Assembly (NCBI GenBank): GCA_008933995.1
Contig: WARS01000012.1
Location: 4,650,001 to 4,714,000 of the forward strand
Direction: 5' to 3'
Length of the DNA: 64,000 nucleotides
Source of the DNA: Datnioides undecimradiatus
Taxonomy: Eukaryota > Chordata > Actinopteri > Lobotiformes > Datnioididae
The position numbers and the translations under genes are program-made. Below, piece after piece: positions 39,601 to 47,503 of the stretch (position 1 is its first letter; the number at the start of each line of letters is the position of its first letter). The notes beneath the pieces are model-generated. The model searched no databases and had not been told where the DNA came from. It saw only the letters and a list, made by a program, of their open reading frames with translations.

Positions 39601-42600
39601 CAGCTTCAAAAAGGTCACGTGTGCTGCCACCTTCTAGAAACTGCCAAGTTTTATTGCCACACTGGGCCTCTGTGCAGCTTTAGGAGAGAATCCACACAGC
39701 CAAAACCATAACAACCGCAAGTGCAGTTGACGGCTTTACTGACCTCACAAAGTTCAGATGAAAGTCTGTAGATTTAGTCAATGCACAGAAAACTGAAACA
39801 GCCATGGAAGGTCTCGTCGAATCATTGGGTTATAAATCTTGTTTTGTTATCTTTCTATCTCTTTCCAACTCTCCCTTCAACAGGGCCATATATCGCGAGT
39901 GGTAAGTCTCCATAACAAGTGTCGTCATGATTTCCAGCATGAGAATTATCTTGACCGCATGCCTTTTGCTCACTAACCCTCCTGGAAATTACCTCTGTGT
40001 GTGTCTGTGTATGTGTGTGTTTGCCCTGTGTGATAGCAAATAATCCAAATGTGGGGAAGACTCTAAAAATCATCCATGCTTTCTTTTTAATTTCCATCCC
40101 TGTGCTGAGATGGACTCAGTGTTCATTCATATTTTGCTGTGGGTGTTTGCATGTGCATGTGAATACTGTATACTATATACTATTGTTGTCAACAGAAATA
40201 TTCAACATGCCCTTTCTCCTCTTGTCCTTCTCTGTGGATAAACGAAGTAATTGTTGATCCTGGGACAAACATCTAATGCCATCTTCTGGACAAAAACAAC
40301 AAATGCAGTTTGAGTGAACAGATATACCAAATACAGATTACACTACTTTTCTCAATATTATGAGATTATTTTTTGTCCTCCACATCTAAAACCATGAACA
40401 TGTTAAAGCTCCCCAAATAAATAAATTAAAAATGTGTACATTTTAAACATTTTAAGTCTAAATGGATTCAAATCAAATGCAAATATAGGGAACACTAATT
40501 TGTTTACGTTACTTTGTCAAGAAAAAGAAATGATCTTTAGAAAGATGGAGGCTATTATCATTCATGAAGCCATCAATATTCACATAAGCTTTAAAAAAAC
40601 AAAGTATGCATTTGAATTTATTGTACTTCGATAAAGGATTTGTCCTGTAGATTGCATTAAAACTAAGCAAATCAGTATTCTGCTCTTTCATGTCCCTTCA
40701 GACCTGTGTTAGTCATCATCAGAATATATGCGTATGTGATGATGGTTACATATCATTGGATCAAACAATCCACATGATACAGAGACCTGTGTTACCTGAG
40801 TGGAAATATTTCTTGTCATTATAAGTAAGTAGCTGTGACTGTTATTGTGGTGTGACGCTCTCTCACTTTGCGTGCTTTTCACTCCTGTTTTTCCTTAAAC
40901 CAAACCCTGTCTGCTGTCTCTGTAACTTTTTCAGGGGGAAAACAAATTACATCAACCTCGGCTCTTTCTTAATCAAGCCGGTGCAGCGGGTGATGCGCTA
41001 CCCTCTGCTGCTGATGGAGCTGCTGGGAGCCACGCCAGAGAACCATCACGACCGACCCCAGCTGACTCAGGCGCTGCAGGTCGTCAAAGAGATCAACGTA
41101 AACATCAACGAGTACAAGCGCAGGAAGGACCTCGGTAACGATCCCTGATTGCCCGATTGATCTTCTTGTGTTACTTTTAATTGGTAGACTGTCTGAACTC
41201 TTGTCCCCCTGCTGTCCACAGTGGTGAAGTACAGGAAAGGCGACGAGGACACGTTCATTGACAAGATCTCCAAGCTGAGCATGCACTCCATTATCAAAAA
41301 ATCCAACCGAGTCAGCAGCCACCTCAAACACCTCACAGGAATTTCACCCCAGGTACGTCAATGCCAGCTAAGTTTTTCGACATTAGTGCTGGGGAATCTG
41401 TCTGAGTCAGTGAATGAATGTTTGTTCTGATGTCTTCTTCTGTCTTTCTCACAGATTAAAGATGAAGCTTTTGATGAGGCTGAGAAGAAGTTCAGGCTGC
41501 AGGAAAGACTCATCAAGTCTTTTATCAGGGACATTTCCCTGTACCTGCAGCATATAAGGGTAGGAACATCTGACCAAAAGAACAATTTAGTGTCTTTTCA
41601 TATTTGACCATATCAGACCCTGTTAGAAGACTTACTGCAATATACTTAAATTCCTGATTATCAGTCCTAATATTAGTTTGAAACATAATCATTTTACCAA
41701 AGACCTGTGTGTTTGTATTAAAAAACATTAAATCCTTCTTAAGTATTAATTCTTTAAAATTCTTAAATATATATCTAATATTTGATATTTTGTAAATATA
41801 ACCGTGACAATACTTCACTAACAACAATTCTGCAGCAGGGAAAAATGTAAAAAACCTTGTTTTACATCATGAGCATTCAACACATCCACTGAGCGTACCT
41901 TTGAATATTTTGTCGTATATTAACATCTTGTAATAATCTCTTTAGGAATCAGCATCTGTGAAGGTCTTGGCAGCAATCAGTTTCTGTGACATCTACACGG
42001 AGCGCAGTGTCTTTGACCCCGAGCGCTTTCAGAGAGCTCACCGCTGCATCAGCGACAAGCAGTTCACGCAATTTGTAAGTCCTCTTTGGTCCTCTCATCT
42101 CTTTAGCATCACTTAGCTGCTGTAAAAGTGCTTTAGAAATGGGCGCTGACCACATTGCATCATGTCAACCCCCCCTCCTTCATCCAATGAGCAGAAGGAG
42201 CGCACAGAGGCCTTAGTCATCAACCCACTCACCCAGCTCCTCCTCATGTTCGCTGGGCCACACAAACTCATCCAAAAGCGCTTCGACAAGCTGCTGGACT
42301 ACGACAACTGCAAGGAGCGCGCTGACCGCTTCAAGGACCGCCGTGTCCAGGAAGAGCTGCAGGTGGCACGGAACAACTACGAGGCACTAAACGCCCAACT
42401 TCTGGATGAGCTCCCAAAGTTCTACGTTGCAGCAGAGGAGCTGTTCACTGGCTGCGTGAGGGCTTTTTCTCAAGCTCAGAAGGACTTCATGAAGACGACT
42501 CTTGGAGAGCTGAAACCCCTCCTACAGGTTGTGAGTGTGCCTTTGGTTATGAAGGTGTTGAAGGAAAACCGAAAAACAATTCATCGTGGTCATTGCCACA

Positions 42601-44896
42601 ATCTGAAATTAACTCAGACTTTCTTTACCTCCAGTTTTCTAACAAAGCACGCACCGAGACCAACCTGATTGCACAGTTCCAAGAAGAGTATGGGCGAGTT
42701 CTCCAGTTCCTGCAGGGCTTCAGCTTCTTCCCTGAGAACCTGCCAGTAACCGCTTCTGCCAAAAAGCCCTTTGAGAAGAAAACTCTGGAGAAGCAGACTT
42801 GTAAAAAGCAACAAGGACCTGTGAGTTGAACTGTCATCCTGTATTAATAAGGAGGAGTGTCAACACTATAACATGACCTAACCGCGTGTGTTGCCCTGTC
42901 CCTTTCAGGACATCATGCAGACCGACGAGCACCGCGCAGCACTTCTGGTACGCTATGCTCCTGAGAAACTCTTCCAGGCAGAGAGAAACTTCAATGCGGC
43001 ACAGGATCTGGATGTTTCCATACAGGAGGGAGATCTTGTGGGTGTGATCAAGCAGCAGGACCCCATGGGTAGCAACAACCGCTGGCTGATTGATAATGGA
43101 GGTAGGTGTTTAGTACCCCAAATGATCAGCAGCATTTTTTGATTTCCATGCCGCTGGGTAGGAAATTGAACAACAGTAAAATTTATTTCCATGTCTTTTT
43201 TTCTTATTTGCAGTCACCAAGGGTTTTGTGTACAGCTCCTTTCTCAAAACATACAACCCACGCAGGAGCCAGTCAGATGTGTCCATCGAGAGCCAGTCGT
43301 CTAACGAGTCGGGCTACGGAGGCTCCTCCCCTGTTTTCTCCCGCCAGAACAGCAACAGCACACTGACCTTTAACCAGGAAACGGCGACAGTCAGCTTTTC
43401 CACCTCGCAGACCCCAAGTCAGTCATCGCCACACCCTTCGCTGGACTCTGCCTCATCCCGTAGGAGTCACCACAGAGATATACCCAACCCTGACGCTGCC
43501 AGTCAGAGCAACTCCATAAACTCGTCGCCCCGAAATCCCTCAAACCGCAGGGAGTTCTCAGACCAAACCCACCGAAGTTCCTCCAGTCACAAAGACACAG
43601 AACCTTCATACAGGCACTCGGGAAATCACAGAGACACGTATGATACGAGTTACACAAGCAGGAGCAGCCAGAGGGAGATGTCAGACCTTTCAGAGACAGA
43701 GTCTTACTCTTCACACCGAAACAATCGCTCACAGCAGTACGGACACTCAGACAAAACCTACAATTCATACCAGTGGAGAAATGGAGACAACGGCGGCCAG
43801 AAGAGGTCCGCTCACTCCAGAGACGAGTACATCGAGCCAGAGCCAGAGCCAGATCCAGAACCAGAACACGAGAGTGAAATAGATGGTCATCAGGTGAGGT
43901 TTTATTAGGCTGCTGCGATGTGTTTTGTAATCAGACAATAACCAAAGGAGCAGTTCATTTATAAAAGTTTTGTTTTAACAAAAGTTTTTAAACTATTTTG
44001 ATGGCACAAGTTTCTTTTTTTGAAAACTAAAACGATCCTGTTAAAAGCTGTGATGTAGTAGTGCCTACATTTACACATGGGGCTAGTGCTTCCATTGATA
44101 ATACCAGCAGATGGCCCCAAAGAGAGGAGCTGTCAAACACTGAACCTAGATAAAAAAGTAAATTAAGACTAGATTAAAACTGTTTCAGCCAATTCAGTTT
44201 TTTAAATCAACATTAAATGAAATGACCGTGTTTAATGTGAAAAGGATGCTCCAAGTGATGAATCCAGAAAAGACCTATCGCCCAACTCTGCAGTTTGAGC
44301 AATTCCAATTGAGCATTTTAGCTGATTTCAGCTTATTCTTTCAGTTTTGTCTCTAACATTACTGTTTTGGTTCACTCTCACCACTAACCACATTTCCAGC
44401 ATGCAAATATGGCACATGGCAGCTGTCATCATTGAAAAAGTTTTGATAAACTTATATTTACTAGCTAAAGAGGTAAATATTTCCTTCAGGAAATTCATGG
44501 AAACTAAAAGGAGAGGGATGTTTGGACAAACACTCAATAGGTGACTAGAAACAGAACTGACCATGAGTGCTGATGTTGTAAACAGACATAATATGTCACT
44601 GTTGGCTTTATAGCTAAGTTTGCTGCCACCAGGAACCAAAAACGTATATAAATCCTTCTTGTAATATAAGGAAACACATAATAACATTGTTTTTGTTTAT
44701 TTGTTTTTAGATTTACTATGCTCTCTACTCCTTTGACGCCCGTTGCCCCAATGAACTGAGCATTTCAGCCAATCAGAAGCTGCGGATACTGGAGTTCCAG
44801 GACATGAACGGCAACAGTGAATGGTGGCTGGGGGAGGCAGGAGGCCGGCGGGGCTATGTGCCTTCCAACTACATCCGCAAATCAGAATATACATGA
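14147..44896 (+). CDS. dnmbp: Dynamin-binding protein (Tuba), Cdc42 GEF scaffold, full coding region
   Basis: Joining 16 coding exons gives 5,109 nt, an exact multiple of three, encoding 1,702 residues plus stop: 14147-14291, 15423-15545, 17841-20054, 37305-37519, 38166-38265, 38608-38755, 39884-39901, 40935-41134, 41222-41352, 41455-41559, 41946-42074, 42195-42530, 42635-42820, 42909-43101, 43214-43893, 44711-44896. Domain order, from sequence: SH3-1 (residues about 3-62), SH3-2 (68-129), SH3-3 (157-210), SH3-4 (273-327), Pro-rich (about 656-706), coiled coil (736-826), DH (about 856-1043), BAR (about 1085-1300), SH3-5 (1368-1432), SH3-6 (1642-1702). This matches mammalian DNMBP, which is slightly shorter (about 1,577). 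Known of the family: N-terminal SH3s bind dynamin, the DH domain activates Cdc42 without a PH domain (a BAR follows instead), and the last SH3 binds N-WASP/Ena-VASP. It acts at cell junctions and in endocytosis. Confidence 0.95.
14890..15094. mobile_element. Small TIR element (MITE) with TA target duplication
   Basis: The left end reads CACTGTTGCCCATAAAGC and the right end is its near-perfect reverse complement (GCTTTATGGGCAACAGTG, with one substitution). They form terminal inverted repeats of about 26 bp. The element is flanked on both sides by TA (14,888-14,889 and 15,095-15,096), the target duplication expected of the Tc1/mariner superfamily. The 205-bp body has no transposase ORF, so it is a non-autonomous copy. 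It lies in dnmbp intron 2. Confidence 0.8.
15423..15545 (+). CDS. dnmbp: dnmbp exon 3: end of SH3-1, start of SH3-2
   Basis: 123 nt, phase 1 on both sides, acceptor CTTCAG and donor GTACGG. It completes SH3-1 with [11 protein letters not shown] and begins SH3-2 ([11 protein letters not shown]). SH3-2 is divergent: the usual ALYDY-like motif is replaced by CINDF. Confidence 0.9.
15546..17840 (+). other. dnmbp intron 3
   Basis: AT-rich intron of 2.3 kb. No exon-like block, RNA gene or clear mobile element seen. Confidence 0.5.
17841..20054 (+). CDS. dnmbp: dnmbp exon 4: SH3-2 to coiled coil (large exon)
   Basis: A single 2,214-nt exon, acceptor GTCTGTAG, donor GTAAGA, phase 1 at both ends, encoding residues 90-828. 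It finishes SH3-2 and holds SH3-3 ([36 protein letters not shown]) and SH3-4 ([35 protein letters not shown]), separated by a Glu-rich acidic linker. It then encodes a long Ser/Thr-rich disordered region, a class-I/II-like Pro-rich cluster ([16 protein letters not shown]) and a Glu/Gln-rich coiled coil. If the donor is ignored the frame stays open to a stop at 20,171-20,173, so an intron-retained short form is conceivable but unsupported. Confidence 0.95.
20055..25929 (+). other. 5' part of the dnmbp intron between exon 4 and the alternative exon
   Basis: About 5.9 kb of intron. Seen: TG-rich tract at 20,861-20,905, CA microsatellite at 24,593-24,639 and an 11-G run at 25,195-25,205. The minus-strand open frame at 24,304-24,636 begins inside the CA run and has no recognisable domain. 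No convincing exon seen. Confidence 0.5.
24593..24639. repeat. CA microsatellite
   Basis: CA run of about 23 units in a dnmbp intron. On the minus strand it reads as alternating Cys-Val, giving an artefactual start to an open frame. Confidence 0.95.
25940..26317 (+). promoter_or_regulatory. dnmbp: Candidate internal promoter and 5' UTR for short dnmbp isoform
   Basis: Directly upstream of the 26,318 start lie a CCAAT box (25,946-25,950), a GC-box-like GGGAGGGGCTG (about 25,959-25,969) and an E-box-like CATGTGAC (about 25,989). An in-frame stop TAA at 26,303-26,305 precedes the ATG, so the long frame cannot extend further upstream without splicing. There is no pyrimidine-rich acceptor just before the ATG, which favours transcription initiation here over splicing in. 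This is inference from motifs only. Confidence 0.35.
26318..28037 (+). CDS. dnmbp: Alternative first coding exon of dnmbp (Tyr/Asp/Arg/His-rich)
   Basis: An open frame runs 26,318-28,063 (581 codons) from an ATG in good context (GCCATGA). A donor at 28,037/28,038 (GAAG|GTAAAC) cuts it after 573 codons plus one base, the same phase 1 as exon 4. It can therefore replace exon 4 and join the exon at 37,305, giving about 1,448 residues: this region plus DH, BAR, SH3-5 and SH3-6. The N-terminal part is Gln-rich then Pro/Gly-rich (residues about 45-130). The middle (about 200-480) is dominated by Tyr, Asp, Arg, His and Lys in imperfect short units ([21 protein letters not shown]). The C-terminal part contains a basic patch. 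No catalytic domain is recognised. If unspliced, it could encode a free 581-residue protein ending KHKDVVM. The ORF length, Kozak context and phase match argue that it is real. I do not know a named domain for it. Confidence 0.7.
33602..33639. repeat. TG microsatellite
   Basis: TG dinucleotide run with one TATG interruption. Confidence 0.9.
35196..35221. repeat. Poly-T run
   Basis: 26 consecutive T residues, longer than ordinary intronic T tracts. It could be the tail of a retroposed sequence on the minus strand, but no retroposon body was recognised next to it. Confidence 0.8.
36914..36976 (+). CDS. dnmbp: Candidate 63-nt cassette exon of dnmbp
   Basis: A 63-nt open block lies between a pyrimidine-rich acceptor (CTCTCCCTCCAGTCCCAG then CACCCCCAG) and a donor GTAAAG. 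In phase 1 it reads (E)[20 protein letters not shown] and leaves phase 1, so it could be inserted between exon 4 (or the alternative first exon) and the exon at 37,305 without changing frame. The direct exon 4 to exon 5 junction ([10 protein letters not shown]) matches the mammalian protein as I recall it, so this would be an optional exon. The GGGT repeat that follows begins 14 bases after the donor. Confidence is limited because short symmetric open blocks can arise by chance. Confidence 0.35.
36991..37025. repeat. GGGT/GGTG-rich tract
   Basis: Tandem GGGT units with interruptions: G-rich on the plus strand and potentially G-quadruplex forming in the transcript. It lies between the candidate cassette exon and the first DH exon. 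Confidence 0.7.
37305..37519 (+). CDS. dnmbp: dnmbp exon 5: start of DH domain
   Basis: Acceptor CGCGCAG, donor GTAGGG, phase 1 in and phase 0 out. It begins (E)MTLLSSQP and includes the first DH helix: [20 protein letters not shown], the CR1 signature of Dbl-family exchange factors. The Met at 37,307 is also a possible start for a truncated GEF-only product. Confidence 0.95.
38166..38265 (+). CDS. dnmbp: dnmbp exon 6 (DH domain)
   Basis: 100 nt, phase 0 in and phase 1 out, encoding [20 protein letters not shown], a DH-domain helix conserved with mammalian DNMBP (FEGLFGN). Acceptor CCTCAAG and donor GTAAAG. Confidence 0.92.
38608..38755 (+). CDS. dnmbp: dnmbp exon 7 (DH domain)
   Basis: 148 nt, phase 1 in and phase 2 out. 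It encodes [20 protein letters not shown], the region corresponding to the DH CR2 segment. Acceptor CTCTCAG, donor GTGAGT. Confidence 0.95.
39884..39901 (+). CDS. dnmbp: dnmbp exon 8: 18-nt microexon (DH domain)
   Basis: Only 18 nt, phase 2 in and out, between acceptor TTCAACAG and donor GTAAGT. It supplies (R)AIYRE(W). Skipping it keeps frame but removes six residues of a conserved DH segment (mammalian equivalent LYNEW). The reading frame on both sides and the match to the family make the call firm despite its size. Confidence 0.85.
40935..41134 (+). CDS. dnmbp: dnmbp exon 9 (DH domain core)
   Basis: 200 nt, phase 2 in and phase 1 out. It carries the DH CR3 signature [20 protein letters not shown], the helix that contacts the GTPase, and ends [11 protein letters not shown]. 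Acceptor TTTTTCAG, donor GTAACG. Confidence 0.97.
41222..41352 (+). CDS. dnmbp: dnmbp exon 10 (DH-BAR linker)
   Basis: 131 nt, phase 1 in and phase 0 out. Encodes [20 protein letters not shown] and [18 protein letters not shown], conserved in DNMBP and leading into the BAR domain. Confidence 0.95.
41455..41559 (+). CDS. dnmbp: dnmbp exon 11 (BAR domain)
   Basis: 105 nt, phase 0. Encodes [20 protein letters not shown], the first BAR helix region. Acceptor CTCACAG, donor GTAGGA. Confidence 0.95.
41946..42074 (+). CDS. dnmbp: dnmbp exon 12 (BAR domain)
   Basis: 129 nt, phase 0. Encodes [20 protein letters not shown] and SDKQFTQF of the BAR domain. Acceptor CTCTTTAG, donor GTAAGT. Confidence 0.93.
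42195..42530 (+). CDS. dnmbp: dnmbp exon 13 (BAR domain)
   Basis: 336 nt, phase 0. Encodes [19 protein letters not shown] and [18 protein letters not shown], the BAR core. The chosen donor is GTGAGT after 42,530. An alternative in-frame donor one codon earlier (GTTGTG) is weaker. Confidence 0.93.
42635..42820 (+). CDS. dnmbp: dnmbp exon 14 (end of BAR)
   Basis: 186 nt, phase 0. Encodes the last BAR helix ([29 protein letters not shown]) and a basic linker rich in Lys. Acceptor ACCTCCAG, donor GTGAGT. Confidence 0.92.
42909..43101 (+). CDS. dnmbp: dnmbp exon 15: SH3-5
   Basis: 193 nt, phase 0 in and phase 1 out. Encodes [20 protein letters not shown], then [20 protein letters not shown], most of the fifth SH3 domain. 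Confidence 0.95.
43214..43893 (+). CDS. dnmbp: dnmbp exon 16: end of SH3-5 and disordered linker
   Basis: 680 nt, phase 1 in and phase 0 out. It finishes SH3-5 ([18 protein letters not shown]). A Ser/Arg/His/Tyr-rich linker of about 200 residues follows, ending in an acidic Glu-Pro repeat ([11 protein letters not shown]). The linker is low complexity and differs in detail from mammals, as expected for a flexible tether to the last SH3. Confidence 0.93.
44711..44896 (+). CDS. dnmbp: dnmbp exon 17: SH3-6 and stop
   Basis: 186 nt including TGA at 44,894-44,896. Encodes the C-terminal SH3: [38 protein letters not shown], then RKSEYT. The family's C-terminal SH3 binds N-WASP and Ena/VASP proteins. 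The terminal EYT matches mammalian DNMBP. Confidence 0.97.
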   Translation: MYYALYSFDARCPNELSISANQKLRILEFQDMNGNSEWWLGEAGGRRGYVPSNYIRKSEYT

Positions 44897-45850
44897 ACAA
44901 GCTCAATCACGTGGGTGATACCTGAGACTGTAATGCAACCTGAAGAAGGCTCACTCTGCGAGCAGACAGAACAAAAAGATACAAAGAAGCATCTGGACAC
45001 GCTGTGACTTATTTTTAGATCTGTTGCTGTGGAGTTTGGTAGTGGGAAGGACTAACTATTGCTGCTGACTCTGCTCTTAAAGTTAGCATTATATGCCTTT
45101 ATTTATAGACTTTTTATATTATTTTTACTTACTGGAAACTGTACCCCTACACCCCTCGTTTCCAGGGAAAACCTGTGAATTGCACCAGATTTTTTGCCAT
45201 ATTGTCTGGGGCTGAAGTCAATGAATTGTAAGTTTGAGAGAACAGTCTTAACACATTGGGAGATTGCAATGGAAATGTGAATATTTTGGGTTCAGACTAG
45301 TTCTTCAAAACAACACAGACTGGCCTGAACACTGTGTTATTGAGTTTTTTCCCTGCATGTGGTTTATAACACCACCAGAATGATGTTTGAATATTAGATG
45401 GATTTAAACACATACTGTTCAACAACCAAGTTTTGAAGCACTTAGAATAATCATCCACTGGTTGCGAGTTTTAAAGTGTTTGTGGAAACATCACCGAGGG
45501 TTTGGAGTGTTGCATGAAATGAAAATGGACCATTTTAGTGAAAAACAAGGACAAGGTTGAATGGCGTATTATATATGGTTTACACACAGTCAACCTGGTC
45601 AGAATCCAGAATCCAACACAGCTGGGTTAACAATGTCAACAGGTGATAACCTATTTTACTTGACAGTGGAGGTTAATGAACGGGGAGAGAGAGATAGTGG
45701 TCTAATCTTAACTCTGATTTCTCCACATACTCCCCATGTACTATATATATATGTGTGTATATATATATATATATAGTGCTTTATATCCAGAATATGCTAT
45801 TGCTCTCACTGTAAAGCGATCACTGAATAAAAAAAAACAGCTCAGCTGAC
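44897..45850 (+). terminator. dnmbp: dnmbp 3' UTR with polyadenylation signal
   Basis: The first clear AATAAA after the stop is at 45,826-45,831, giving a 3' UTR of roughly 950 nt. A TA/TG microsatellite lies inside it (45,740-45,775). No other gene signal in this stretch. Confidence 0.6.
45740..45775. repeat. TA/TG microsatellite in dnmbp 3' UTR
   Basis: Alternating TA units with a TGTG interruption, about 50 bases before the polyadenylation signal. Confidence 0.85.
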
Positions 45851-46536
45851 AAATCACAACTGTGTCTGGATTTTTTTTTTCCTGGCATTAATTTTGCGGC
45901 ATATTTATGGTACCAGCTACAAAAGGTCTGTTGTCAGTAAATGTCAGTGCTTTCCAGCAGTGCATGAACGAACCATGTAAACAGACTTTTAAATAATTTT
46001 TTTAACTGATTTCCCCTACAACAATTATACAAAAAAAAACTGCTTAGGGTCTGTGCAAGTGCATTTTTGTCAGCATTAATTCAGCATGAATGATAAAACA
46101 CATTTAAACATACATAAACCATGGCATTCTCTGAAATAAGAAATTTAAACTGAGCATATTAAACCATTGTGCACAAAAACTTAAAGGAATTGCATATAGG
46201 GAATTTGCTATTTTACAGTTTACAGTGCTATACTAAGTAATGGTATTTGCATATTGCAATGAAATGTCAGTTTTAAACCAGATTTTATGATACAATTCCC
46301 ACTTCTAGCTTTAGCAAGAAATCCAATCTTACATATTGAGAAACCTGAGATCATTCACTTTGACAAAAACAGACCAACCTCAACAAAAATAAAGGTCACA
46401 GGGCAAAAAAGACAAAAGTATCAAATCACATGTCAGCTGTCAAATGAATGCAGGGTCCTAATGATTAATAAGTGGGTTGGGTGTTAGGGGGACTTCATGT
46501 TATTTAGGACTGGAGATGGTAAAAACAAAATGACAC

Positions 46537-46689
46537 GATAGCTGCATAGTAGCTCTGACTTGCCATGGCATGGTGAGTGTCACATTTGAAGGGGAGGAGT
46601 GCCTGGACTGGAATTCCTATTTGATCCTGCAGAAAGAGGGAGACCCTGCATCTTCTTATCAGCTGATTGAAGGATTACTTCACATGGAA
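46537..46689 (+). pseudogene. Decayed kringle exon related to habp2 exon 7
   Basis: In frame with the ATG at 46,570 the sequence reads DSCIVALTCHGMVS then VTFEGEECLDWNSYLILQ and EGDPASSYQLIEG. This aligns with the habp2 kringle exon ([47 protein letters not shown]), with a two-codon gap and the shared core ECLDW-SY. An in-frame TGA sits directly upstream (46,531-46,533). The phase-2 donor and the final Cys of the parent exon are not preserved. No second kringle half or EGF exon was found nearby. It is therefore a relic, not a functional exon, unless used by an unseen transcript. Confidence 0.75.
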
Positions 46690-46825
46690 GTATCAGTTTG
46701 TATTAGGACGTTACCAACATATTGTGGGCCCATATCCAATCGGAAAATAATAATAATGTATCTGATTTCTTCTGTCTGTATTACTGTATGTTCCTGCAGT
46801 AAAGGTTGTATACTGTTAGCTGCTG

Positions 46826-47012
46826 TTAGCCTGAGTAAATCTGCAGAATAACTAGTAACTGAAGCTGCAGGATGAATATAGTGAAGTAGAAGTACAATAT
46901 GGTTAGAAGTATAAAGCTGCATGAAATGGGTATATCCGAGTTAGGTACAAATACCTAGAATTTGTATTAAGTATAGTACTTGAGTAAATGTAATTAGTTA
47001 CATTCCGCTACT
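46826..47012 (+). repeat. Teleost interspersed repeat (AAGTACAATAT ... TTGAGTAAATGTA family)
   Basis: Contains, in order, 'taactagtaactgaagctg', 'gtgaagtagaagtacaatat', 'agaagtataaagctgcatga' and 'agtacttgagtaaatgta'. I recognise this order as a common dispersed repeat in fish genomes. It starts about 140 bases after the kringle relic. A shorter related piece lies in the habp2 kringle intron (49,549-49,610). Confidence 0.6.
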
Positions 47013-47440
47013 GCAGAATTCACGTTTGCACCCTGAGACTTACACAGGTCTTAAAAGGTTAGAAACTCTCATCTTTGCTTCACTGTTTGGACCATATAGT
47101 GGATACTGTTTGCATCAAATGTGGCCATTGAACAACTGAGATTCCAGCTGAGTCTCAAAAAACAAAGAAGACAGAGTGAGAGAAAGTTTGCTGATAAAGA
47201 GTTTAAAGTTGAAACTGACAAGCATTATATGAAAGCAAATAAGACGAGGTTAAATAAATGAAACCATAGTGCAAAACATAAGCAATGTCCTTAAGCACAC
47301 GAACTCCCACAGAATCAATGCTGCTGGCTAAAGATTGACAAGTATGAGGGATGGGTGGCATGTCAAGGAGGTTTGAGGGATTAAAGTCGATCACTGGATC
47401 TTCAGCCTTCTACACTGTGCTGAGAGTTGGACACAGCACC
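47013..47440 (+). promoter_or_regulatory. habp2: Presumed habp2 promoter and 5' UTR region
   Basis: This is the only sequence between the repeat and the habp2 start codon, so the promoter is expected here or within the repeat. I see no confident TATA box or liver-factor site. The boundaries are positional inference only. Confidence 0.3.
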
Positions 47441-47503
47441 ATGCTGGCTGCAGGGGCCTTGATCATAAGTCTGAGTCTGTGTGTCCACGGACATAACCCG
47501 ACT
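47441..47503 (+). CDS. habp2: habp2 exon 1: signal peptide
   Basis: ATG at 47,441 opens [21 protein letters not shown], a short hydrophobic secretion signal with likely cleavage after VHG. Donor GTAAGT follows 47,503. Phase 0 out. Confidence 0.8.

Noticed and set aside
46826..47012. Reading the repeat next to the kringle relic as part of a habp2-like gene or enhancer.
   Set aside because: The motif order matches a widespread fish repeat. It carries no open frame and similar copies occur in unrelated places.
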